Assembly: GCA_023376005.1 (NCBI GenBank)
Contig: CM042145.1
Span: 100,109,359-100,173,358 of the forward strand
Origin: Doryteuthis pealeii
Taxonomy: Eukaryota; Mollusca; Cephalopoda; Myopsida; Loliginidae
Reading direction: 5' to 3'
Length of the DNA stretch: 64,000 nucleotides
Shown here: positions 46,050-55,084 of the stretch, in pieces
Layout of the letters: every line of letters begins with the position of its first letter
Numbering within the stretch: the first letter of the stretch is position 1
Program-made: the position numbers and the translations under genes
The notes under the pieces: model-generated
Told to the model about the DNA's origin: nothing
Database searches by the model: none
Seen by the model: only the letters and a program-made list of their open reading frames with translations

Positions 46050-49000
46050 TCAATTTTTTTTTAATAGATATATACATATATATGTAAAATGAGTCCTAGA
46101 GCTTCCCTAATCCTGAAAATTGGTTTATAAAAGTATTTTTTCCCAAGAAATCCAAAAATTCTATCAAAAAGTCTGAAAGTTAACCAGTTTTAAATTATTA
46201 ATGATTTCTGATTTGCAAAATTTTAACTGATGTTGTAACTTCAGTTCTGGGTAAACACCAAACTATCTTTTTGGTACAAGTAGGGAAGCACTAGAACTCA
46301 TTTTACAGACAAAAATAGATTACAAAAAGCCACCATTTTTTGCCAACCCCACCAAATTTGGAGAGCTAAAAATCGAGATAACTCCACCAATTTTTGGAAT
46401 TGGAAGCTCAAATTTTGGGGAATGTATAACTTTAACACAGTCCACACCTGTACAAAATTTCAGAAAAATTGAAGGGGGTGGGTGACAATTTTACTTTTTT
46501 CTGGATGATTTGACATGGAATTGCCCTTATATATATTCAGTGGAAATAAGATTTTTTTAATTATAAGGAACAGCTAATAGGTCTCAGTGCTGTACTGGGA
46601 AGCGCAGTGCTACACCGGTTAGAGTCGCAGGAAATGGACTCATCGAATCGAGTTCAATTCTCAGTTTACATAGCGCTAATACCCTTGGGAAAGGAATGAA
46701 TCCAACTATTCTCCCTCCAGCTATGGGTAAATAGTAAGGGCAGACTGGGCTCTTTAACCTTGGTTAGGCAACCAGTCTAGGAGAAGAAAAACTCTGGTCA
46801 CTACTAGAATAGACTCAGTCCTACTTAGTGATCTATTTAAATTTTTGTTATCATATTATTATTATAAATCTTACCAATGCGACATAATGTTTTGTCACTT
46901 CACGTTTCACAAATGCTGATTGCATTTTTCGAGCAGCTTTTTTGTTGAGAGCCAAGCAAAGGGCACCACTTGTTGCATGGTCCAAACGATGAGTAAACCT
47001 TAACAGAAATTAAATAAAAAAGAAAATATATTACAAGAGAGAAAGAAAAGAATCATTTACAAATTCATTGGTCTTATTGATTCATTCTTATCTATACATA
47101 CTCCGAGATGCTGATAGGTACACGTCCTGCGTCCCTGACGCACAAAAAATCTAAAAGGACACAGTAAAATCATATCCATGTGTCCCAGTGTTTTTCTTTT
47201 TTCTTCCCTCACCGTTTAAATACATTTCAATAGTTTCTTAGAAATGAATTACACAGGATAGGTTACAAGGTAGGAGTTAGACAGCTTTAGTTGTTTCCCA
47301 ATCATAAATAAAAACCTTACAATCTATTAAGAAACTTTAGTTGGGACCCATACATTTTCCCAGGGACTCATTCAAAGCACATATGTGCGTCCCAGGACAC
47401 ACTAAATAAAAAAGCTATCAACATCTCTGCATACTCTTTAGCTCAAAAAGAGGCTGGTTTAGCTTTAAGGGGCTGGTTTAGCTCAGTCGGTAGAGCATTT
47501 GCCTAGGATTTGCAAGGTTCCAGATTCGATACCAGTCCTCACCAACTCAGTGCATGAGTAACACTGTACAATAAAGTAAGGAGTTGATGGTAGGTGTGGC
47601 ACTCAACCTCAACAAAACAATCTTTCTTGTCTAGCGCTAGCAAAAAGGGATAGACTCCCTCACTTTCTGGCTGATACCAACAATAGGCTACTCCACTGAC
47701 TTTACTTACTTTTACTCTTTCTTTATGGAGACACGCCAAATGTAATGGTTATGGTCATAGGACATAGACGTGGTAACATGAGTTCAAATCCTGGACAAGT
47801 CTGGTTGCCTTTCACATAATGCTGATACCCTTGGGAAAGGTATGCATCCAACATACAACCTCCAGGTATGGATATATAGTAGGGCATGCTAGGCTCTTTA
47901 ACCAAGGTATGGCAACTGGTGTAGGAGAAGGAAAACTGAATTAAAACCTGTGAAACTATGCTTAAAAATTGACCTTGTGTCACATCCTGTTCGTTCGGGG
48001 GGGGGCGTTAAATACATAAATAGTTAAGTCAGCAGAGTGGCCTATTGTCTGTATCAGCCAGACAGCGAGGGAGTCTATCCTCTTTTCACTAGTGCTAGAC
48101 CAAAGAGATTGTTTTTGCATCAGATAGTGGAGCACCACACCTACCATAATCTCCCTACTTTACCACACATATCCAAGCTGTGCAACCATACAATGAGTTG
48201 GCAAGGACCAGTATCAAACCCAGAACCTTGTGGTTCTGAGGCGGATGTGTTGCGTAGGGGCTAAGGTTAAGTTGTAGTAGTAGTCGTTAGTAGTAGTAGC
48301 CGTCGTTAGTTCAGAGTAACAACATACGTAAGTCATATAGTTAAAAAGGGGTTGTTTATTTATTTCTAGGCTTGTGGGTTCTTTTTCAGAGAGAAGGAAA
48401 GAGAGAGAGTAAGGTCAAGCTGTTCTATCGTAAATCATGGTCAGTACTACTATGCGAAACACATCACGGGGGAACCTGGGAAGCCCCATCTGCCCCTTAT
48501 GAAGGCCCAGCCGAAAAAGACTTTCCTCTTCTTCTGTTTTTCATCCCAGGGGTGGGAGGGTCACATCCACTTCCGCTCCTCCGCAGAAAAGCTGGAACTT
48601 CCGTTTTTATTTTTAAATCTGGTTCAGGGGTCATTGGTCAGTTGATGGCTGGCACCCGTTGAGTGTTTACCAATCCAAACTTTAACCTCTCTTTGTTCTT
48701 ATTTCTTTTTCTTCTCTTTCTCCAGAAATCGATTACCGTTTTCTTTTCAATCCCCAAATTCTCTATAGACCATAATAATTACGCTACTGGATGTTTACCG
48801 AATGAGCTAAACCAGCCTTTACTATACACATTCTTTTTTCTTTTTCTTCTCTTTCTCCAGAAATCCGATTACCGTTTTCTTTTCAATCCCCAAATTCTCC
48901 GTAGACCATAATAATTACGCTACTGGATGTTCTACCGAATGAGCTAAACCAGCCTTTACTATACACATTCTTTTTTCTTTTTCTTCTCTTTCTCCAGAAA

Positions 49001-50700
49001 TCCGATTACCGTTTTCTTTTCAATCCCCAAATTCTCTATAGACCATAATAATTACGCTACTGGATGTTCTACCGAATGAGCTAAACCAGCCTTTACTATA
49101 CACATTCTTTTTTTCTTTTTTTTCACAATATTTAAATCAGGATCTTTTTCTTCAATTCTCATCAGAGAATTTGAACTCTCAAGTTAATTACTAATTCTAT
49201 CAACTTACAGCAGAGATCACTAAACTTTTATCACGGTGGGCCGGATAATTGAAAAAATAACGAGCGCGGGCCACATTATTATTGTAACAAGTCATAACAA
49301 GTGAAAACTCGGGATTGCGTAAGTAACAAGTGAAATGCTCACATGTACAAAATTTTGTAAACTACCTACAGTAGTCAAGTCCATTAAGATTTGGTAAGCT
49401 TAACATGATATTTAAATTTAAATGGTATCAGAACGTCTCGTGTTCCGTACATTTTAACAAACAAATTCAAGTACCACCGGCGGGCCTAATAAAATGCTTC
49501 TTGGGCGGGTTTGGCCCGCGGGCCGTAGTTTGGTGACCCCTGACTTACTGATGACTTAGTGATGAAATTCAAGATCAAATGCCTTTAAATTCCAATTTGT
49601 TACTCATTGCCACAAGTTTACTAACAGAAAGAAAAAAATTCCTTCTACCTTGCAGATAGTAAAATATTGTAAAATATATAATTATCAGGATATATACAAG
49701 AGTGGTCCAGTAAGTCTATATCTTGACACAAAGGTATTAACTGAATTTTGATCTGTAATTTTCACTGTATAATGTTCAATCCATATCATAATATAGATAT
49801 CAAATCATGGATCTGTAATTTTCACTGTATAATGTTTAATCCATATCATACTATAGATTTCAAATTATGGATCCATAATTTTCACTGTATAATGTTCAAT
49901 ATATATTATACAATAGAACCACTGAATTAAGTGGAGATTACACTGAAAATGTACCATGTAAAATGAAAACTGAAAGGCAATAAATGTTTTAGAAAAAAAA
50001 TCAGAAAATACAAGTGTTTCCAAGGATTTGTAATTTCCCCCCTATATCATTTAGATGGATAGAACATGGTTGGTTAAGTCTTTTAAATAATAAAAAATTG
50101 TATGATATACTTGTCATCTTTGAAATGCTAAGGTTTTGTGATGGTTGGTATAACATAAACGTAAAATCAAGATATAATACTTACCTTCACAAGTTGACAG
50201 ACAAAGTTTGACAGGCTGTAACCAAATACAGACCCTGTACTAACTCCTATAACTGTCATGTGTTGGATTTACACTGATCAAAGTATCCACACTGAAACCA
50301 GCAGCCAATCAGAACCCAGAGAATAAGCTTACTCAAAGTGCATAATGGAATATCCCATCCCGCTATATAAAGCACCTTCAATCTCATTCTGGTATTCTCA
50401 GAACAGACTCAACTTGTGATACAGCTGAATACTGATCTGTGCAACTAGATTCTACATGGCGCTGCGAACAGGATGGGCCGAAAGCGTAATGAATTTAAAC
50501 AACTTTACCTGAAACTATGAGAGACTTTTTCATCACGGAGATGAGGATAATCTCGGCACAGAAGCGTTTCGACTGTGATCTTGTCTTCAGGTTGATTCGC
50601 ATTAATCTTCATATCAAAGTGCTTGTCTACGATGATATAATTGTCACTTTTGTACAAAATAATTAATTTCTCTCTTTTTAGTAGGTCATCACAGTCGTCC
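39970..50700 (-). CDS. RPUSD1: RPUSD1-like RNA pseudouridine synthase, spliced gene (four visible coding exons)
   Basis: Join on the minus strand: 50509-50700, 46875-46998, 44812-45016, 39970-40370. Each junction has GT at the donor and AG at the acceptor, and reading continues in frame through all three introns, giving about 306 residues, close to the usual vertebrate RPUSD1 length of roughly 310. The product belongs to the RluA/RsuA family, which isomerises uridine to pseudouridine in RNA. Its exact substrate is not well established. Recognisable blocks in order are LYKSDNYIIVDKH (N-terminal strand), FTHRLDHATSGALCLALNK (catalytic motif, Asp in HRLD), YVALVRGHVSF, KTGRTHQLRVHCAHIGH and IVGDYTYS, followed by a DPF motif and an acidic tail. 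The first visible exon begins in phase 2, so two bases of its first codon and the start codon come from an upstream exon not identified here. All introns contain transposons. Confidence 0.93.
40509..40735 (+). mobile_element. SINE2 in the RPUSD1 intron next to exon D
   Basis: aggcgcgtgggctagcgg with cgagttcaattcctagacg forms the head, and the body continues to ccagtctaagagag. It lies about 140 bp upstream (gene sense) of the exon D acceptor, opposite in strand. Confidence 0.82.
41165..42418. repeat. Two overlapping inverted repeats in an RPUSD1-flanking region
   Basis: Segment 41165-41255 is inverted at 41580-41675 (ttgaaaagatcgttaataaac). Segment 41280-41560 is inverted at 42176-42415 (ggagtaatgctgaatttcag and aacaaatccggag). 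Possible short reading frames in them are not recognised. The end gtgaaccccgataacaaatcc recalls pogo/Tigger-type termini but no TSD was found. Confidence 0.65.
41936..42002 (+). mobile_element. SINE2 head fragment
   Basis: cactcagggtgtaatggtta and ccaagttcaaatctgggatg are the A- and B-box parts. The remainder is absent. Confidence 0.6.
42490..42800 (+). promoter_or_regulatory. LTR- or promoter-like segment
   Basis: ccggaagttatcg, aaccaatcagaggcg (CCAAT) and ttcttataaataacagaac (TATA with a plausible start) occur in promoter order. No TSD or inverted ends were found, so it may be a degraded LTR. Confidence 0.3.
43431..43958. repeat. Inverted repeat P9
   Basis: tggcccactaatatacacgg to the A-rich centre near 43620 is repeated in reverse from about 43745 to gtgggcca. 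Arms are about 190 bp at roughly 85% identity. Confidence 0.8.
44291..44719. repeat. F2 snapback palindrome, copy 3, between 38-bp direct repeats
   Basis: GGTTAAATCGAACTTAAC...GATTTAACC bounds it. A 38-bp sequence beginning acaaaagttacaag lies immediately outside both ends (44253-44290 and 44720-44757, three mismatches). It lies in the RPUSD1 intron 90 bp past exon C. Confidence 0.9.
44812..45016 (-). CDS. RPUSD1: RPUSD1 coding exon C
   Basis: This exon is 205 bp, enters in phase 0 and leaves in phase 1. The acceptor is tattaatccag and the donor AAACAG|gtagag. It encodes VRGHVSFSERDLDISIGKD, then a Cys-containing stretch (MCVSGTKGCLN) and KMLLIPKTG, matching the GSQGCENPKPSLTDL and VSKVLLKPLTG region of the human protein. 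A foldback repeat starts only about 30 bp upstream of its acceptor. Confidence 0.92.
45040..45315. repeat. F1 foldback repeat adjacent to RPUSD1 exon C
   Basis: Arms of about 130 bp meet near 45173. The left arm holds ggactattgtcctcatctt and the right arm its inverse, with aaatacccgaagaaggccgg. The left border is within 35 bp of the exon C acceptor. Confidence 0.85.
45470..45495 (+). repeat. (GGT)n trinucleotide run
   Basis: Nine GGT units lie within an RPUSD1 intron. The proline run they make on the minus strand is not part of a supported gene. Confidence 0.85.
46100..46540 (+). repeat. R3 repeat
   Basis: Collinear with 5.10-5.87 kb: ttctatcaaaaagtctgaaa, gcactagaactcattttaca, ggagagctaaaaatcgagat and ctggatgatttgacatgga. 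It lies in an RPUSD1 intron. Confidence 0.75.
46598..46855 (+). mobile_element. SINE2, tail type A, in RPUSD1 intron
   Basis: gggaagcgcagtgctacacc head, ataatacccttggg-type body and the type A tail ggtcactactagaatagac to cctacttagtgatcta are complete. It ends about 20 bp before exon B's 3' border on the opposite strand. Confidence 0.85.
46875..46998 (-). CDS. RPUSD1: RPUSD1 coding exon B (catalytic motif)
   Basis: This exon is 124 bp with acceptor tttctgttaag and donor CATTG|gtaag. Exon A contributes AG and this exon G, completing an Arg codon. It carries the RluA-family signature THRLDHATSGAL. The Asp in HRLD is the family's catalytic nucleophile, and it is intact. The motif is followed by a basic helix and KREVTKHYVAL, the segment preceding the central sheet. 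Confidence 0.93.
47105..47430. repeat. R4 element, copy 1
   Basis: The left gatgctgataggtacacg and right aagctatcaacatctc form short inverted termini. The body has cgtccctgacgcac and attacacaggataggttac. No coding capacity. It is about 325 bp. Confidence 0.7.
47470..47712 (+). mobile_element. SINE1
   Basis: ggctggtttagctcagtcgg, cagattcgataccagtcc and the body to gactttacttact are present, with a small deletion in the middle. Confidence 0.85.
47729..48018 (+). mobile_element. SINE2, tail type B
   Basis: The head acgccaaatgtaatggtta, gagttcaaatcctggaca, the body and the tail ttgaccttgtgtcacatcc plus a G-run are present. A SINE1 in the opposite strand follows at once. Confidence 0.82.
48022..48815 (-). 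mobile_element. SINE1 split by a solo LTR
   Basis: The reverse SINE1 body runs 48022-48247, ending in ggcggatg. Its head resumes at 48789 as ggatgtttaccgaatgag and aaaccagcc. The intervening 541 bp is an LTR-like insertion flanked by a ggatg duplication. Confidence 0.85.
48248..48788 (-). mobile_element. Probable solo LTR inserted in a SINE1
   Basis: It is 541 bp with imperfect inverted ends TGTTGCGTA...TACGCTACT and a 5-bp TSD ggatg. On the minus strand a GC-rich, ETS-site-bearing segment precedes a Y-rich stretch and an AATAAATAAA signal, the layout of U3-R-U5. No internal retroviral-type coding sequence is present. Its 3' border (plus-strand sense) is part of a 137-bp tandem repeat. Confidence 0.7.
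48700..49110. repeat. Three tandem 137-bp units across an LTR/TSD/SINE junction
   Basis: gagctaaaccagcctttac occurs at 48804, 48941 and 49078. Each unit contains the LTR end, the ggatg target site and the SINE1 head, so amplification happened after the LTR inserted. The first unit lacks one base in the SINE head. Confidence 0.92.
49211..49542. mobile_element. hAT MITE, 332 bp
   Basis: The element begins CAGAGATCACTAAACT and ends AGTTTGGTGACCCCTG, imperfect inverted repeats of the common hAT type. It is flanked by acttacag and acttactg, an 8-bp TSD with one mismatch. The interior is comparatively GC-rich (ggcgggtttggcccgcggg) and non-coding. Confidence 0.9.
50254..50473 (+). mobile_element. 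LTR plus primer-binding-site fragment beside RPUSD1 exon A
   Basis: TGTCATGTG...TTCTACA (50254-50456) has a CCAAT box (agccaatcagaa), a TATA-like tatataaa and then TGGCGCTGCGAACAGGAT, which has the form of a reverse-transcriptase primer-binding site directly after the 3' CA. Retroelement sequence stops right there. It sits 35 bp from the exon A donor, on the opposite strand. Confidence 0.6.
50509..50700 (-). CDS. RPUSD1: RPUSD1 coding exon A (first visible exon)
   Basis: This exon is 192 bp: one leading base, 63 codons and a trailing AG. The acceptor reads tttcaaaag and the donor CAG|gtaaag. It encodes the N-terminal fold with LYKSDNYIIVDKHFDM, aligning with the VYRSRDFLVVNKHWDV segment of human RPUSD1. 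Translation can run upstream of the acceptor only over lowercase-intron-like sequence with no ATG, so the true start is in another exon. Part of the exon and its acceptor are tandemly duplicated just upstream (50790-50948). Confidence 0.9.
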
Positions 50701-50789
50701 CTTTTGAAATAAAAATAAAAGTTCAAATTTACAAAAATTGAAAAAAGTCATTAGAGAATATTACATAATATACAATATATATAAAATAT

Positions 50790-50948
50790 GATGATATAAT
50801 TGTCACTTTTGTACAAAATAATTAATTTCTCTCTTTTTAGTAGGTCATCACAGTCGTCCCTTTTGAAATAAAAATAAAAGTTCAAATTTACAAAAATTGA
50901 AAAAAGTCATTAGAGAATATTACATAATACACAATATATATAAAATAT
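50790..50948 (-). pseudogene. Tandem duplicate of RPUSD1 exon A 5' part with its splice acceptor
   Basis: Positions 50631-50789 and 50790-50948 are near-identical tandem copies with a 159-bp period. The upstream copy (in gene orientation) contains the first 70 bases of exon A, starting at 50859, plus the same polypyrimidine tract and AG. It has no donor, so use of this acceptor would read straight into intron sequence and meet a stop. It therefore looks like a decoy acceptor. Confidence 0.9.
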
Positions 50949-50952
50949 TAAA

Positions 50953-51190
50953 AACAAAATGTTCCAAAAAAGATGAATTTATTATGTTTATATCGACATT
51001 TTTTTTTATTTTTGTTTAAAAAAAAACCTTCCTCAGGACAATATGATATAAAGAAGAAAAAATATTTTGTTGTTCAAAAGGTGATAGATGTTTTTGAATA
51101 TTCAAAAACATTCAACACCTGTTGAACAACAAAAAATCATTAAATGTCGATATAAACATAATAAATTCATCTTTTGTGGAACATTTTGTT
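50953..51190. repeat. Inverted repeat P12
   Basis: caaaatgttccaaaaaaga and tttatatcgacattt at the left pair with the inverse at 51143-51190. An inner pair is formed by tgttgttcaaaaggtg and its inverse. cctcaggacaatatgat resembles sequence at 45.88 kb. Confidence 0.75.
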
Positions 51191-51277
51191 TTTCATATTT
51201 CTATATATTGTTGGATTCATATCCATATTTTACCCCTATAATACAGAAACTACAAAACAAAACACTGCATATAGTAG

Positions 51278-51692
51278 AATAATCATACTAAGTTCCAATT
51301 ACCATCAAATTGATCAGACAAGAAAACAAGGCACTGTAACTTAATACGGATCTAACCTTGTTGCAATCCTACTGCAGAATGCTAGAGTATTTATGAAGCC
51401 TCATAACATCATAGAAACCAAGCAACCAATCAGGACTCGAGGAATGGAATCACCCAAATATATGAATGGACTATTCTTGATTTCCATAAGTACCAGCTGT
51501 TTTGGGCACTAGCTCAGTTGTGCTTAGTCAGTTGCTGTTGTCCAAACTAACAGTATACTGACTGACTGACTAACTTCAACATGGCACTGCAAACAGGATT
51601 GCAACAAGGTTAGATCCGTATTAAGTTATGGCACCTTGTTGCCTTGTCTTACCAATTCGATGGTAATTGGAACTTAGTATGATTATTCTATA
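51278..51692. repeat. Snapback element carrying an LTR-PBS-like loop
   Basis: The arms, about 90 bp, run from tagaataatcatactaagt to caaccttgttgcaatcc and return as the inverse, ending at gtatgattattcta. The approximately 225-bp loop contains ccaatcaggactcgagg, an R/U5-like stretch and CAACATGGCACTGCAAACAG, the same PBS-like motif as at 50.46 kb, and stops at the same place after it. Confidence 0.75.
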
Positions 51693-51866
51693 CATATTCT
51701 AATTTACAAAAAATTGAAAACTCATTAGATCAGTGCTTCTCATAGTTGGTCCACTGCCAGATTGTGGACTACTACCTACTGGTCCGCAGGTACACACATG
51801 ATTTTTAAAAATTTGTATAGTTTTGAAGTACGGCAACCATATTTATAAACTAAAATTGGAAATATA

Positions 51867-52095
51867 CAAGGTGTGTCATAAAAGTATCTAGATTGAAGCT
51901 GTATTTACCAAGATAGAAATGAACAATGAATGGAACGTTAATTTTTTTTCAGAATACAAGGTGTGTTATAAAAGTATCTAGATTGAAGCTGTATTTACCA
52001 AGATAGAAATGAACAATGAATAGAATGTTAATTTTTTAGAATACAAGGTGTGTCAAAAAGTACAATAAATCTCGATACTTTTTTGACACACCTTG
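51867..52095. mobile_element. Tandem array of a mini mariner-type terminus
   Basis: CAAGGTGTGTCATAAAAG starts at 51867, a near-copy starts at 51957 (90-bp period), and a third at 52044 is followed after 52 bp by its inverse ending 52095. Units 1 and 2 share about 85 bp. The final 52-bp hairpin has near-perfect inverted ends and is preceded by TA. Confidence 0.75.
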
Positions 52096-52111
52096 AAACA
52101 TCTAAAAACAT

Positions 52112-52330
52112 CAACTGTCTGAAATCGCTCTCAATGTGCTTCTTCCATTTCCATCAACATGCGTATGCGAGGCAGCTTTTTCAACAATGGGTGTGATAAA
52201 AATGAAGTACAGGAACAATTTGGATATTTGAGAACCATTCCATGTGGTACTCTCTTCTATCAGCCAAGACATGACAGATTGACAAATAAGAAGCAATCTC
52301 ACTGTTCCCATTAACTGTACACTGCAGGTT
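52112..52330 (+). pseudogene. hAT transposase C-terminal (dimerisation) domain remnant, ZBED5/SCAND3-like
   Basis: Translation gives LPFPSTCVCEAAFSTMG then IKMKYRNNLD, a stop, and VVLSSISQDMTD with another stop, matching the hATC dimerisation region seen in ZBED5- and SCAND3-type proteins. Two in-frame stops and the absence of any upstream domain make it a pseudogene inside the hAT element. Confidence 0.85.
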
Positions 52331-52479
52331 AGTTTATATTGATGATAGATTTCTGTATTAAATAAACCTAATTTTAAGGTAATTTTAACATGCCTGCATA
52401 AATACTTTTTATTCAAAATTTAACAAACTCTTTAATTTTGTGGTCTATAAATCTATCAAAAAAATGTCAACTGTTTCTC

Positions 52480-52900
52480 TGAATGTTTGAGATGAGGCTT
52501 GATGATTAGTATTATCTGCGTTATTCGGACTATTGTCTCATCTTTATTGTTATCTGTACAACGTTTCGGCCGATATGCCCTCCGGCCTTCTTCAGGTATT
52601 TCTTGTCGGACTCGGAACCTTCTTTTTGAATTCGGGAACTTTCTTGTCGTAGTCAGGAACCTTCTTGTCGTAATTGGGAGCCATAGCTGGGGTAGGAGTT
52701 GTGTTAATTATTTTTCTATGTTACTGCCGCCGCTCAGGATTGAACCCAGAATCCAGAGACAGTAACATAGAAAAAATAATTAACACAACTCCTACCCCAG
52801 CTATGGTTAGCAAATGAGAACAGGATACCCCGTGGACTGAATAAAGGGTTAGGTTCAAAGTTTTGTGATGGCTCCCGATTACGATTACAACAAGAAGGTT
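52480..52900. repeat. F1 repeat with inverted SINE3 halves
   Basis: The F1 left arm (gttattcggactattgtc, ccggccttcttcaggtattt) is followed by catagctggggtaggag and its inverse around a short centre (ccgccgctcaggattgaacc), so the SINE3 body is itself a palindrome here. Confidence 0.78.
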
Positions 52901-53036
52901 CCCAAATGTCAACTGGTCCGCAACTTTCAAAAGTTTGAGAAGCACTGCATTAGATACCCGATTACAACAAGAAGGTTCCCAAATCTCAACTGGTCCGCAA
53001 CTTTCAAAAGTTTGAGAAGCACTGCATTAGATAACA

Positions 53037-53280
53037 CTGTCAGTTGGTAGAGCATTCACCTTAGGAATCACAAGGTTTAAGGTGTGATACCGATCCTCGC
53101 CAACTCAGGGAATGAGCAGCACAGCTTGGGTAATCTGTGCAATAAAGTGGGGAGCTGACAGTAGGTGTGGGGCATCCACGTCAGCAAAACAATTTCCCTG
53201 GTCTAGTGTTAGCCAAATGGGGATAGACTCCTTCACTGTGCAGCTGATGTAGACAATGGGCTACTCCACCGACTTTACAT
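53037..53280 (+). mobile_element. SINE1, diverged
   Basis: tgtcagttggtagagcattc, gtgataccgatcctcgcc and the body to caccgactttacat are recognisable. The distal half recurs at 55493-55622. Confidence 0.8.
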
Positions 53281-53408
53281 AACAGATCCAGAAAATGTTA
53301 ATGTTACATAATGTTACATAACAGATCCAGAAAATGTTAGGTAAAAATTTGTGTCTACTTTTTATTTTCATTTAACAAAATAGAGAAAAATATATACAAA
53401 TAAACATG

Positions 53409-53483
53409 GAGATTCTTGTGGTGTAATTGATATCATCGAAGGAAATGGATTCAGCAACCTGATTTCAAATCCTGGTTGAAGCT

Positions 53484-53490
<7 letters not shown>
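53409..53490 (+). mobile_element. SINE2-like head, duplicated at 55720
   Basis: gattcttgtggtgtaattga and gatttcaaatcctggttg are diverged A- and B-box parts followed by (AT)n. The same segment recurs at 55720-55795 as part of a larger duplication. Confidence 0.55.
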
Positions 53491-53514
<24 letters not shown>

Positions 53515-53517
<3 letters not shown>

Positions 53518-53835
53518 GGTATTCAGGAGAATTGGTTGACTTTAAGATTTTTTTAATTCCTTGGGCAAAAGTGCTTTTAGAAACCAATATTTAGGAGTAG
53601 GGAAGCTCTAGAACTCATTTTACAGACAAAAATAGGTTACAAAAAGTTGCCATTTTTCACGACCCCCCCCCCTCAAATTTGGAGAGCTAAAAATCGACAT
53701 AACTACATCCATTTTGGGAATTGCAAGCTTAAATTTTGGGATAGTCTAACTTTATCATAATCACACTTGGACAAAATTTCAGAGAAATTGAATGAGGTGG
53801 GTGACATAGCCTGGATGATTTGACATGGAATTACC
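53515..53835 (+). repeat. R3 repeat, most compact copy
   Basis: Begins acagggtattcagg after (AT)n and ends ggatgatttgacatggaat then taccc. The ends GGGTATTC and GGGTAATTCC (inverse) may be short terminal inverted repeats. Confidence 0.7.
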
Positions 53836-54503
53836 CAATAACTAAGTCTGACCAGATGAGGAAAATAAAACTTTGCAATACTCAGTCAAATGTTCAAAGA
53901 ACACAATTAATCATATGCTACAATCTATATATTAATACTTGTGTTCCTTAATTGTACGACCATTATCATCTTGCAACATCTTGTTAAAAATGAGACCGTC
54001 CAAATGAGTGTCACCTCAGCTAAATAATGGACCATTCCGTTTTTATTATAAAGAAAGAAAAGGGAAGAAAAAGGACATGCTACACAGAATAAATATAAGA
54101 AAGAAAGAAAGAAAGAGAGTAGGAAAAGATAGAGGGATGAGCACGTGGAAGCAATAACGCTAATCTGTTTCAATCGAACATAATGAAAAGAAGGAAAAAA
54201 AAAAAAGAGTGAGATAGAGCTAAATCAGGATTATTATACATTTTACATATTGAACCATTTAGCAATAGCTCTTAAGTAAACATATCAAACATTGTAATAA
54301 TTAAATTATCATACTGTGGTATATCCACGGGTCCTGTTAGTAAAATATTACTATTACTGACTCCTACTGGTGTCCACAAAAAGGTATGTCTATGCACACA
54401 GGTTTAATTATTCAGGGTTCGTGTTTCTACAAATATTTGTTTTTAATGTTCATTATCTTTTTTTCATCTTTTGTGGGATGAAAAGTTCATCTGACTTGGA
54501 GGC

Positions 54504-54695
54504 TGTAGTGGTGTAATGGTTATTGACATAGAAAATGGACACAGCAAGATGAGTTCAAATCTTGGACATAGCTGTTTGCATTTCATATAGTGCTAATACA
54601 TTTGGGAAAGGTATGAATACAACTATTCTCTCTCCAGCTATGGATAAAATAGTAGGGCAGACTGAGCTCTTTAACATAGGTATGGTAAACAGTCA
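54504..54695 (+). mobile_element. SINE2, 3'-truncated
   Basis: gtagtggtgtaatggttatt, gagttcaaatcttggacata and the body to aacataggtatggtaaac are recognisable. It abuts SINE3/F1 sequence. Confidence 0.78.
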
Positions 54696-54699
54696 AATG

Positions 54700-54985
54700 T
54701 GCCATAATCAGAAGCCTTCACAGAACTTCGAACCAAACCCTATATTCAATCCACCAAGGTACTGTTCTCATTCCACTAACCATGATTGGGTACAAGTGTT
54801 AAGATATGTTAAGTATACAATCTTATTATTGCCCGTGGTCAGGATTGAACTAGCAGCCTACAGATAATTGCCACTTAGAACTGTATTAACTCAACTCTTG
54901 TATCCATTGTGCCATGTGTATATAACAATAAAGATGAGGATAACAGTTTGAAAAATCCAAATAATACAAATTATCAAGCCTCTCC
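54700..54985 (-). repeat. SINE3 with F1 right arm
   Basis: aacttcgaaccaaaccctat, ctaaccatgattgggtacaa and ggtcaggattgaactagc are reverse SINE3. acaataaagatgaggata and aataatacaaattatcaagc continue as the F1 arm. Confidence 0.7.
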
Positions 54986-55084
54986 ATTATTCTCATGCAG
55001 GCTTCTGTCTGTTTAAATTTAATTGAATCATTCAATGTATAGTTTTCATTACCAATTGTTCTTTAAGAAACTCTTTGACCACAG

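Larger units (their letters stand above)
51731..52947 (+). mobile_element. Nonautonomous hAT element with perfect 8-bp TSD
   Basis: Termini CAGTGCTTCTCA and its inverse ...GAGAAGCACTG at 52947 are typical hAT ends. The octamer cattagat occurs immediately outside both ends (51723-51730 and 52948-52955). Inside lie a small mariner-type element in tandem (51867-52095), a hAT dimerisation-domain remnant (52112-52330), and an F1/SINE3 repeat (52480-52900). The right end with its TSD is tandemly duplicated once more, to 53032. Confidence 0.9.
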
